Assembly: GCA_015494675.1 (NCBI GenBank)
Contig: WGAW01000036.1
Coordinates: forward strand, 1 to 29,884
DNA: 29,884 bases
DNA from: Hydrogenimonas sp.
GTDB taxonomy: Bacteria; Campylobacterota; Campylobacteria; Campylobacterales; Hydrogenimonadaceae
Direction of reading: 5' to 3'
Positions 18,065 to 25,609 of this stretch are shown in pieces. How positions within the stretch are numbered: position 1 is the stretch's first letter; each line of letters starts with the position of its first letter. A model generated the notes under the pieces. That model did not search any database and was not told the origin of the DNA. It was given only the letters and a program-made list of their open reading frames with translations. The position numbers and the translations under genes were made by a program.

Positions 18065-18754
18065 GTGAAAATATGGATGCCTGTTCTACTGCTTGCTCTC
18101 CTCTTTAGCGGATGTGCAGAAAAGAGTAGAGATAGCGACAGAGTGGTATTTTCGGTTCTGATTCCCCAGCCTGCGACGGAACAGAGCATCCATTATGTAA
18201 GCGGGAAGCAGGTGTTTACATCTGTTTCCGATGGTTCTGCAGTCTCCGCCATGGTCGTAAACAACCCTATTTTAGCGGGAAAAGAGGCTATAGTTGCGAT
18301 AGCCATAGAGAACCGAACCGACGAAACGATCGACCTGAAGTGGGACGACATAACCTTTTTCAACCCCAAAAACTACATTAAACTCCTTCCTGTAGCCGAA
18401 ATAGAGGAGTATTTCAAACAGCCGAACCGGTGCAAGCCGCTTCTAAACGCCAAAGCGTTCAAAGGGCAGCTCGAAAAGTACGGCATCCTGCACGATCCGG
18501 CAGACGATACGAACAAGAGGGATCTCTTCGCTACGGAGTCCGCTCTTTTGGAGATTTTTAAAGAGATAAAAGAGGATCTCTGCTACACGAGACTGCCCAA
18601 CAACACGACACTCGCTCCTCACAAAACGACAGTGGGTTACATGGTGATCATGCTCCCTGAAAAAAACTTCGAAAAGAGGATGCTCTTTATGCTGAAGATT
18701 CCGGTCGCAGGCACCGTCCATAAACTCCGCTACGCACTTCAGCCGCTCGAATGA
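18065..18754 (+). CDS. Hypothetical lipoprotein
   Basis: A 229-aa protein with a lipobox (LLFSGC, lipidated C17) after a short hydrophobic signal, so an anchored lipoprotein facing the periplasm. I do not recognise its family. It starts with GTG at 18065, with GAGG about 7 nt before it and a basic residue after it; the in-frame ATG at 18077 would remove the lysine needed for the signal peptide. The mature part looks like a beta-rich domain (AIVAIAIENRTDETIDLKWDDITFFN, broken by turns), resembling the immunoglobulin-like folds of periplasmic accessory proteins, but that is only an impression. It lies 3 bp after acs, so it is probably read through from it. Confidence 0.8.
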   Translation: MKIWMPVLLLALLFSGCAEKSRDSDRVVFSVLIPQPATEQSIHYVSGKQVFTSVSDGSAVSAMVVNNPILAGKEAIVAIAIENRTDETIDLKWDDITFFNPKNYIKLLPVAEIEEYFKQPNRCKPLLNAKAFKGQLEKYGILHDPADDTNKRDLFATESALLEIFKEIKEDLCYTRLPNNTTLAPHKTTVGYMVIMLPEKNFEKRMLFMLKIPVAGTVHKLRYALQPLE

Positions 18755-18757
18755 TGA

Positions 18758-18763
18758 TATAAT
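18758..18763 (+). promoter_or_regulatory. -10 box for pyrF
   Basis: A perfect TATAAT lies just after the lipoprotein stop, about 30 bp before the pyrF ATG; CAGGA serves as ribosome site. Confidence 0.6.
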
Positions 18764-18792
18764 TTCGAAAAACCATCGACAGGAACCTGAAT

Positions 18793-19476
18793 ATGCAGCT
18801 TTGCGTCGCGCTCGATCTGCCCTCTTTGAGAGAGAACCTGAAACTGGCCGAAGAGCTCAAAGAGTTCGATATCTGGCTGAAAGTGGGCTTTAGAAGTTAC
18901 ATAAGAGACGGCAGGGAGTCCATAAAGGCCCTGAAAGAGATTAACCCTTCGTTCAAAATCTTCCTCGACCTCAAACTCTACGACATCCCCAACACCATGG
19001 CCGATGCCGCGGAAGAGATAGCGAAGATGGATGTGGATATGTTCAACATCCATGCAAGTGCGGGCAAAAGAGCGATGCAGGAGGTCATGAAGAGGCTGGA
19101 GAAGTTTAAAAAACGCCCACTCGTACTTGCTGTAACGGCTCTAACTTCGTTCGACTACCACACTTTCAAAGAGATCTACGGAGCGGAAATAGAGGAGAAG
19201 GCGAAGCAGTTCGCCCTTCAAAGCTACCAGGCGGGCCTGGACGGAGTGGTCTGCAGCGTCTACGAATCGCCGATGATAAAGCACGAAACGGACCCTTCCT
19301 TCATCACCCTGACACCGGGCATCCGCCCGTTCGGCGAGTCGGGCGATGACCAAAAAAGGGTAGCCGACATAAATAGCGCAAGAGAGCACAATGTAGACAT
19401 TATAGTCGTGGGGCGGCCTGTCTACAAAGCAGAAAATCCGGCTCAAGCGGTAAGGAAGATTATGCAAAATATCTAA
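18793..19476 (+). CDS. pyrF: Orotidine 5'-phosphate decarboxylase
   Basis: PyrF decarboxylates OMP to UMP, the last step of UMP synthesis. The 227-aa TIM barrel has D8 (VALDLP), K30 (WLKVG), and the signature DLKLYDIPNT with D59, K61 and D64 as the charged catalytic network. TPGIRPFG and VVGRPVYKAENP form the phosphate-binding end. Length and motifs are complete. Together with carB at the other end of the window this is the second pyrimidine gene, but they are not linked. The stop is 3 bp from the stop of the convergent 34-aa gene. Confidence 0.97.
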   Translation: MQLCVALDLPSLRENLKLAEELKEFDIWLKVGFRSYIRDGRESIKALKEINPSFKIFLDLKLYDIPNTMADAAEEIAKMDVDMFNIHASAGKRAMQEVMKRLEKFKKRPLVLAVTALTSFDYHTFKEIYGAEIEEKAKQFALQSYQAGLDGVVCSVYESPMIKHETDPSFITLTPGIRPFGESGDDQKRVADINSAREHNVDIIVVGRPVYKAENPAQAVRKIMQNI

Positions 19477-19479
19477 TCG

Positions 19480-19584
19480 TCACCAGTTGCCGTCGGGTAC
19501 AGCCGTCTCCATGCCCCATATCATCCAGAAAACAAAAAGCATAAACAAGATAACAAAAACAAGGGGGGCATACTTCTGAAACAT
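19480..19584 (-). CDS. Small single-span membrane protein, 34 aa
   Basis: The reverse complement from 19584 reads MFQKYAPLVFVILFMLFVFW, then MIWGMETAVPDGNW and a stop. Residues about 7-23 form one hydrophobic membrane span with a short basic start and an acidic end. TAGGAG lies 6 nt before the ATG, a good ribosome site, which is the main reason to accept so short a frame. I do not know the family. It is convergent with pyrF, with only 3 bp between the stops. Confidence 0.6.
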   Translation of the reverse strand: MFQKYAPLVFVILFMLFVFWMIWGMETAVPDGNW

Positions 19585-19648
19585 TCGGGCTCCTATAAAG
19601 TAGATTCCGCAATTGTACCCAAACGGCAATGAAAAAATAATACCGATC

Positions 19649-19855
19649 TAATACCAAATAAAAAGAGAACGAAGCATTCGGTCATCACCGCAGCGAGACC
19701 TGCGGGAGCGAGTCGAACAAAAGCCGGCCGAAAATCGCGCAGCGAAGCTGTTAGCGATTTTCAGGCTTTCATCGACGCCCCGAAGGGCGCGGAGCACTTG
19801 TCGAGCGAGGATGAGGACCGGGTGTTTCGTTTTCATTTGGGATTGGTATATTAGG
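19649..19855. repeat. Imperfect palindromic element of about 200 bp (MITE-like or structured)
   Basis: The left end (CTAATACCAAATAAAAAG and on to CGGTCATCA near 19688) and the reverse complement of the right end (CTAATATACCAATCCCAAAT and on to CGGTCCTCA) match over roughly 38 bp with about 70% identity. Inside are a clean nested stem, 19730-19738 with 19754-19762 (GAAAATCGC/GCGATTTTC), extended by AAAGCC/GGCTTT, and a GCCC/GGGC stem (near 19776-19789). No transposase or gene lies inside; a long minus-strand frame across it is not credible. It sits between two short genes. Confidence 0.55.
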
Positions 19856-19920
19856 CTCGGGGTGGAACATATCTTGCTTAAAGGTAAGGTACAGTTTAAC
19901 CTACACCGAAAGGAGCCGAC

Positions 19921-20064
19921 ATGAAAATTCTGGACAAAGTGGAGCTTATCGTAAAGCTGAAAGAGAAGATCGAAGAGGCGAAGAGAGATAATGCAAAAGC
20001 GGCGCAGCGGCTTCAGGGGCTGCTCGAGAGCATCATGAAGTCGGGCAAATACAAGGCAATATAG
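19921..20064 (+). CDS. Small helical protein, 47 aa
   Basis: ATG at 19921 preceded by AAAGGAG at 6-nt spacing opens a frame of 47 codons (MKILDKVELIVKLKEKIEEA and on to SGKYKAI). It is highly charged, with heptad-like spacing of Leu, Val and Ile, and so a likely single long helix or coiled coil. I do not recognise the family. It sits alone between the palindromic element and the tRNA gene, with a possible promoter not evident. The strong ribosome site supports it. Confidence 0.6.
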   Translation: MKILDKVELIVKLKEKIEEAKRDNAKAAQRLQGLLESIMKSGKYKAI

Positions 20065-20106
20065 TATCAGCACCGTTTTTTAAGCCGTATATTAAGAAGC
20101 AGCCGC

Positions 20107-20112
20107 TATAAT
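20107..20112 (+). promoter_or_regulatory. -10 box for tRNA-Ser
   Basis: CGCTATAATTTC gives a perfect TATAAT 14 bp before the mature tRNA 5' end; no -35 is clear. Confidence 0.5.
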
Positions 20113-20126
20113 TTCATCCACTTCAT

Positions 20127-20217
20127 GGACAGGTGGGTGAGCTGGCTGAAACCACACCCCTGCTAAGGGTGCGTACCTTCACGGGTACCGAGGGTTCGAA
20201 TCCCTCCCTGTCCGCCA
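20127..20217 (+). tRNA. tRNA-Ser (anticodon GCT)
   Basis: The 7-bp acceptor stem GGACAGG/CCTGTCC pairs perfectly, with discriminator G214 and CCA encoded at 20215-20217. The anticodon stem is CACCC/GGGTG with loop CTGCTAA, so the anticodon is GCT (20162-20164), reading AGC/AGU. The T-loop is GGTTCGAATCC. A long variable arm (about 20172-20189) is present, as class II serine tRNAs require. The neighbouring pseudogene and cas island lie just downstream of its 3' end, a common integration position. Confidence 0.97.
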
Positions 20218-20225
20218 CGACCCTA

Positions 20226-21175
20226 TTATCTCTTTTCCATTTCCATGTGCCACCAATCGAATATTTTCGGAAACCTCAAAGATACCGACTCGAACCATCT
20301 ATCAAGCAGTACGACATCCAGCCCGTAACCACCGGGTGACGAAAATCTCTCTTCGAACTCATCGTGTGACTCAAAGCCGTCGAGAATGGCCGCAACTGCG
20401 TAGCGGGCACCTATGTTGTCATCCGGATTGGATCTTAGAAGCTGCATATAGAGCTGCAAAGCGCCCCTTTTCTCTCTGTTTCCCCACAACATAGTTGCGT
20501 AATTGTACAAAGCCCTGACAATATGGCGATTCTCCTGGAACAGCCAGGAGAGAGCCGGAAAATCTCTTTCTTTCGATACGCCTATCAGGGCGATGGCCCG
20601 CTAATAAGCTGTTTTCATTGTCTCAAGCGCCTCTTTCTCCTCCCCTGCCTCCGTCAGGTACCCATACAACTCTATATACGGTCCAGAAAATTGGGATCTT
20701 TTTTAATTATCTCCCTCAAGGCCACGATGGCCGAATCCGCTATTTCTGCAGAGCCGCTCTCGAGAAAATCCCAATATTCGGAGGCAGCATCGTAACGATC
20801 TATATCTACGAACTCCCGATTGGATGCCGGCGGGAGTTCGATTTCACCATCAAGCTCGAAACCGGAAGCTCCGACCATCGCATCGTAAACATAAAAGAGT
20901 TTCTGTTGAATAGCCGGAGGTTTAATATGGAAAAAGTCCCCGATCTCCTTGGCGGTGATTCCCCTTCTGCCGTGAAGGTTGTGCATCCTCAGGTAGCCAT
21001 AAATGATGGAAGCCGCCAATAGAGTGACGTTTTGGGCATTTTCCACTATCTCCGGCCGGTGTATCAGCAGCCTCTCGAAGCTCTGATTTAACTCCGATTC
21101 ATTCAGGTTTTTTGCCTTTGCAAATCTCTCAAGATCATCTCTCACCCTCTGCTCTTTAAACCGAAATGTCATCAA
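20226..21175 (-). pseudogene. Broken gene, DUF6398-like plus TPR-like protein
   Basis: One protein of about 316 aa can be rebuilt from two frames. The first part (from the double ATG at 21175, with GGAGGGG 5 nt upstream) runs 167 residues and includes a short HTH-like stretch, GITAKEIGDFFHIKPPAIQQ, reminiscent of DUF6398. It then hits a stop at 20672. Shifting one base near 20679-20683 (as if one C of GACCCG were lost) continues into PYIELYGYLTEAGEEKEALE, then an in-frame TAG at 20601-20603 (a probable CAG to TAG). After it the frame continues, with a TPR-like helical repeat region (ALYNYATMLWGNREKRGALQLYMQLL) to the stop at 20226. Two separate lesions argue for decay. It lies between tRNA-Ser and the cas operon, reading back toward the tRNA. 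The family link is by eye. Confidence 0.75.
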
Positions 21176-21280
21176 TACCCCTCCCTGATATGCAAATACC
21201 GAATTTATATTGTATCAATATTTGTAAACCGTATCGGGTTTAACGGCGGGCTCTATCCATGAAAGCTGTCACCGCAAAAA

Positions 21281-21331
21281 TTTACGGAAGAGCCTATGCG
21301 GCAATCGACACTCTTTCGAAATATCCGTAAA
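21281..21331 (+). promoter_or_regulatory. Inverted repeat upstream of cas1 (possible operator)
   Basis: TTTACGGA (21281-21288) and TCCGTAAA (21324-21331) are exact reverse complements with a 35-bp spacer, ending 4 bp before a TATAAT. It could be an operator; 8-bp arms can occur by chance. Confidence 0.3.
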
Positions 21332-21335
21332 GATC

Positions 21336-21341
21336 TATAAT
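21336..21341 (+). promoter_or_regulatory. -10 box for the cas operon
   Basis: GATCTATAATTTG gives TATAAT 57 bp before the cas1 ATG, the first cas gene. Confidence 0.5.
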
Positions 21342-21398
21342 TTGATTGAATTTTCGATAAAATCTGTTTGTCGGTACTTTAGAACATTTGGGAACATA

Positions 21399-22343
21399 AT
21401 GGATCAGTTGAGCGACTTGAAGGCGATTCTACACTCCAAACGGGCTAACATCTACTATCTCGAAATGTGCCGTGTAATGCAGAAAGACGGCCGCGTCGTC
21501 TATTTGAGCGAAGAGAAAAAAGATCATCGCTATTGGAATATTCCTATCGCCAACACTACATGCCTCCTCTTGGGAACGGGGACTTCTATCACACAGGCGG
21601 CCATGCGTATGCTCTCGCAGGCCGGCGTTTTGGTCGGGTTTTGCGGCGGCGGAGCCACACCTCTTTTTATGGGAGCCGAGATCGAGTGGCTGACACCGCA
21701 AAGCGAATACCGACCCACCGAATATGTCCAAAAATGGCTCTCCTTCTGGTTCGATGAAGCCAAACGGCTCGAAGGGGCAAGATACCTGCAGCAGGAGCGT
21801 ATACGCTTTATCGGGCATGTCTGGAAAAAAGATCGTGACTTTCGCATGCAAGGGTTCGAGGCGGAGGCGATCGAAAAGATGGCGGACGGCTTTTTGCAAA
21901 AAATCGAAGATGCCCAAAACACGGCAAAGCTTTTGCAGCTTGAAGCCGACCTGACCAAACGGCTCTATAAATTCGCCGCCAAACAGACGGGTCTTTCAGG
22001 TTTTACCCGCCTGCGCAACAATGCCGATCCGGCAAACGACTTTCTCGACCACGGCAACTACCTCGCCTACGGCATGGCGGCTACCACCCTATGGGCGCTG
22101 GGAATCCCGCACGCCTTTGCACTGATGCACGGCAAAACACGCCGCGGCGCGCTGGTTTTCGATATAGCCGATCTCATCAAAGACGCTATCGTGCTACCTC
22201 AAGCCTTTATCAGTGCCAAAGAGGGAGTGGACGATCAGACCTTCCGCACACAATGCCTGCAACGCTTCGTCGAGCATGGCGCGCTCGGTTTTCTCTTCGA
22301 TCGTGTCGAGGCGACCTGCGAACTATTCGGAGCGCGATCATGA
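21399..22343 (+). CDS. cas1: CRISPR integrase Cas1, type I-F
   Basis: Cas1 with Cas2 inserts new spacers at the leader end of the array. The 314-aa product begins MDQLSDLKAILHSKRANIYY, matching I-F Cas1 proteins. The metal-binding residues are E182 (LQLEADLTKRLYK), H244 (ALMHGKTRRG) and D255/D258 (FDIADLIKD), all present. I used the ATG at 21399 because it aligns with the family start; the earlier in-frame ATG at 21342 would add 19 residues. It is the first gene of the operon and overlaps cas2-3 by 4 bp (ATGA). Confidence 0.96.
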   Translation: MDQLSDLKAILHSKRANIYYLEMCRVMQKDGRVVYLSEEKKDHRYWNIPIANTTCLLLGTGTSITQAAMRMLSQAGVLVGFCGGGATPLFMGAEIEWLTPQSEYRPTEYVQKWLSFWFDEAKRLEGARYLQQERIRFIGHVWKKDRDFRMQGFEAEAIEKMADGFLQKIEDAQNTAKLLQLEADLTKRLYKFAAKQTGLSGFTRLRNNADPANDFLDHGNYLAYGMAATTLWALGIPHAFALMHGKTRRGALVFDIADLIKDAIVLPQAFISAKEGVDDQTFRTQCLQRFVEHGALGFLFDRVEATCELFGARS

Positions 22344-25300
22344 TGGTGATCTTCGTCTCCGAGTGCGAAAAAGGGGCCATCAAGCGCACCCGACGCATTC
22401 TCGACAGCTTCGCGGATCGGATCGGTACCAATACCTGGCGCACCATCATCACCAAAGAGGGACTGAAGGCCGTCCATAAGCTCCTTAGAAAAACCGCCAC
22501 CAAAAGTACGGCAGTCTCCTGCCACTGGATCCGCAGCCGCAACCGTAGCGATCTGCTGTGGATCGTGGGGAATCGGGATCGTTTCAACACCCAGGGCGTC
22601 GTTCCCGTACACCGCACCTCCATCGATCTGCTCGAGCAATACGAAGAGAATGACTGGAGAGATCTCGATCTTATGAAACCGCTTTCTGCCGTAGCCGCAC
22701 TACTGCATGACTGGGGCAAGGCAAGCCGCTGTTTTCAGGAAAAGCTACGCGATCACACACCCAAAGCCGACGCCCTGCGCCACGAGTGGGTAAGTGTCTT
22801 GCTCTTCGGCTCTTTTATCGCCGTCGATCCCGATAGCTGGAGAGAACGGATCCTTAACGACCATATGGATACCGAACAGATACTTCAGAGGCTTGAATCG
22901 TTTAATTTTGAAGAGTTTCTCACCTTTTCCCTCGATGCACAACTGATTGCATGGCTGGTTATTTCCCATCACCGCTTACCGCTCTTCGCGGACAGAAACA
23001 TCAACGTCGGCAGAGAGAGCCTAATGCCCGATCTGGAGGAGTTTTTTTATACCGTCAAAGAAGTATGGGGGTATCGCAACCATAAAGAAGACCCGGCACC
23101 ATGCTTTGAGTTTCCTAATGGACTGCTTTTGCAGTCGCTTAGGTGGCGCCACAAACTCAAACGGTGGGTCGGACATTTGGAAGGAAAAGAGAAGCGGCTG
23201 GACGATGCTCTGCAAAGCGGTACACTCAGATATATTTTACACTTCGGCAGACTCGCTTTAATGCTGGGTGACTACAACTATTCAAACAGGCCTGCAGATC
23301 AGAGATGGCCTCAAACCGTCGAACTCTTCGCCAATACCGATCGTAAAACCAAAGCGTACAAACAGCGACTCGACGAACATCTTTGCGGTGTATGCGATAT
23401 GACACTCTCGGTTCTTCACCGTCTTCCGATACTGCGTGAAGAGCTGCCACAAAGCCAAAATGTCACAAAACTGCGTAAACCATCGCCCGCTCTTTTTGCA
23501 TGGCAGGATAAAGCGGTAAGAAAAATCGCCGAATTTTACCGCCCGAATGGCAGGAAAAGAGGTTTCTTCGCAGTAAATATGGCAAGTACAGGCACGGGCA
23601 AAACCATTGCGAACGCAAAAATCATGCGTGCCGTATCAAAAAATGGTAAGAGCCTGCGATATACTCTGGCTCTCGGACTACGCACTCTAACCTTGCAAAC
23701 CGGTGAAGAATACCGTAAAAAAGTTGGATTGAGCGATGAAGATATGGCTGTAATCATAGGCTCCAGAGCGACGATGCAACTGCATGCGGATTCAATAAAA
23801 CTCTCCGACGATGCACCGCTCAACCCCGAAGCCGCGGGTAGCGAATCGATCGAAACGCTCATCGACGAAACGGTCGATTACGACGTACCGGTGGATGAAG
23901 CCTATCTCACTACCGTTTTGCGGAGCGAAAAAGAGCGCAAAATCCTCTATGCGCCCGTTTTGGTGGCGACGATCGATCATCTCATGGGTGCGGTAGATAC
24001 CCCCAAGGGAGGACGATGGCTGCTGCCGGCCTTGCGTCTGATGAGTTCGGACATCGTCATCGACGAGATCGACGACTTTGTCGAATCGGATCTCATCGCT
24101 ATAGGACGGCTTGTTTTTTTGGCCGGTATGTCGGGGCGTAAGGTGATGATCTCATCGGCCACGATTCCGCCCGATCTTGCCGAAGGCTTTTTCCATGCCT
24201 ACAGCATGGGATGGTGCATCTTCGCCGAATCCCACGACGGTGCCGACGGGATGATCGACGCCTTTTGGTGCGACGAGTTCAAGAGCGACCATCGATCCGT
24301 ATCGGGTGATGAGAAAGCACAAGAAGATTACCGAAGCGCCCATCGGCGCTTCATCGATTCCCGCGCCAAAAAGCTGCAGACTCTGCCGCCCAAACGACGC
24401 GGGATCATCACCGATTTGCAACCGGACGAACGGAACACGGCGGAACGCTATTTTGACGACATCGTCGAGCAGATGGTGCATCTTCATGACCGTCATCACC
24501 TTGTCGATCCCAAAACCGGCAAACGGGTCTCCGTCGGCGTGGTGCGCATGGCCAACATCACGCCGTGTGTAGAGCTGGGACGCTACCTTTTGGACGTTCC
24601 TTTGGGGCGTTTCGATCTGCGGTTTACGGTCTACCACTCCCAACAGGTGCTTCTGATGCGACACGATCAGGAGCGATACTTCGATCGGCTGCTAAAAAGA
24701 AAAGAGAAGCTGAAAATTTTCGACGATCCGATCATCAGGCGACACATAGAAACTTCCGAAAACGACGATCTGCTCTTTGTCGTCGTCGCCACACCGGTGG
24801 AAGAGGTGGGAAGAGACCACGATTTTGACTGGGCGGTGGTGGAGCCCTCTTCGTACCGCTCCATCATCCAGCTGGCCGGTCGGGTGCGTAGGCACCGTGA
24901 AGGTGAGGTGCAAGAGGCCAATGTGGCCATACTGCGCTACAACTATCGTGCGTTTCTCGATGGGGATCGAAGCGGCAAACGCTATTTTATTCATCCAGGT
25001 TTCGAGGTCGATACGACGCTGGTCTCCCACGACATGAAAGAACTTATCGATGAAGAGACGCTGCGTGAACGTATCGACGCGATCCCCAGAATCCGAAAAA
25101 ATGACCCACTGCAACCGACAAAGCGACTGGCAGACCTGGAGCATTTCACCGTAGCGCAGTGGCTGACACAATACGACAAACCCTATGCCGGAAATCTGGA
25201 GGGGTATTTGAAGGGGGCCTGGTATTTGACAGCCATGCCGATGCACTATCACCCCTTTCGAAAGAGCTCCCCTACCGTCAAATGCTATCGGGTTTACGAT

Positions 25301-25609
25301 GAAAATGAGGATCGCATCTATTTTGCCGAACTGGATGAGGAGGGCAATCCAATTGACAGGGAGGGTATCTTGAACATTCACAACATATCCATCGAATCGA
25401 ACGGACGTCTGTGGATAGAGCGTGATTACAAAACTATCATCGAACGATATGCTGAGAATTTCGGACTATCACCGCAGGCATTGACGCTTCGCTTCGGAGA
25501 ACTGAACTGGCAGATATATAGAGAGTCGAATATAGGGAAGACTGGATTCCTGTATCACGATCAATTTGGTCTTTTCAACCCACCCCACTACAAGGAGGTC
25601 AAATTGTGA
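22340..25609 (+). CDS. cas3: Cas2-Cas3 fusion, type I-F nuclease-helicase
   Basis: This fusion serves both in spacer acquisition (Cas2 part) and target destruction (Cas3 part). The 1089-aa product begins MMVIFVSECEKGAIKRTRRI (Cas2-like domain, about 1-90). The HD nuclease follows, with H123-D124 in LLHDWGKAS, H148 and H210-H211. The superfamily 2 helicase has Walker A STGTGKT (416-422), DEID (575-578) and SAT (606-608); motif V/VI is the stretch with TPVEEVGRDHDFDW and QLAGRVRRH. Length is close to the usual about 1,070. The ATG at 22340 overlaps the cas1 stop; much longer upstream starts would lie within cas1. The next gene starts at its TGA. Confidence 0.97.
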   Translation: MMVIFVSECEKGAIKRTRRILDSFADRIGTNTWRTIITKEGLKAVHKLLRKTATKSTAVSCHWIRSRNRSDLLWIVGNRDRFNTQGVVPVHRTSIDLLEQYEENDWRDLDLMKPLSAVAALLHDWGKASRCFQEKLRDHTPKADALRHEWVSVLLFGSFIAVDPDSWRERILNDHMDTEQILQRLESFNFEEFLTFSLDAQLIAWLVISHHRLPLFADRNINVGRESLMPDLEEFFYTVKEVWGYRNHKEDPAPCFEFPNGLLLQSLRWRHKLKRWVGHLEGKEKRLDDALQSGTLRYILHFGRLALMLGDYNYSNRPADQRWPQTVELFANTDRKTKAYKQRLDEHLCGVCDMTLSVLHRLPILREELPQSQNVTKLRKPSPALFAWQDKAVRKIAEFYRPNGRKRGFFAVNMASTGTGKTIANAKIMRAVSKNGKSLRYTLALGLRTLTLQTGEEYRKKVGLSDEDMAVIIGSRATMQLHADSIKLSDDAPLNPEAAGSESIETLIDETVDYDVPVDEAYLTTVLRSEKERKILYAPVLVATIDHLMGAVDTPKGGRWLLPALRLMSSDIVIDEIDDFVESDLIAIGRLVFLAGMSGRKVMISSATIPPDLAEGFFHAYSMGWCIFAESHDGADGMIDAFWCDEFKSDHRSVSGDEKAQEDYRSAHRRFIDSRAKKLQTLPPKRRGIITDLQPDERNTAERYFDDIVEQMVHLHDRHHLVDPKTGKRVSVGVVRMANITPCVELGRYLLDVPLGRFDLRFTVYHSQQVLLMRHDQERYFDRLLKRKEKLKIFDDPIIRRHIETSENDDLLFVVVATPVEEVGRDHDFDWAVVEPSSYRSIIQLAGRVRRHREGEVQEANVAILRYNYRAFLDGDRSGKRYFIHPGFEVDTTLVSHDMKELIDEETLRERIDAIPRIRKNDPLQPTKRLADLEHFTVAQWLTQYDKPYAGNLEGYLKGAWYLTAMPMHYHPFRKSSPTVKCYRVYDENEDRIYFAELDEEGNPIDREGILNIHNISIESNGRLWIERDYKTIIERYAENFGLSPQALTLRFGELNWQIYRESNIGKTGFLYHDQFGLFNPPHYKEVKL

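Noticed and set aside
19648..20073. Long minus-strand open frame of 141 codons across the palindromic element
   Set aside because: It runs through the inverted-repeat DNA and antisense to the better supported 47-aa gene, lacks a ribosome site and has no recognisable motif.
20127..20217. tRNA-Ser as a defined attachment site with a direct repeat at the far end of the island
   Set aside because: I looked for a second copy of the tRNA 3' end (TTCGAATCCCTCCCTGTCC) in the window and found none; no integrase gene is present either.
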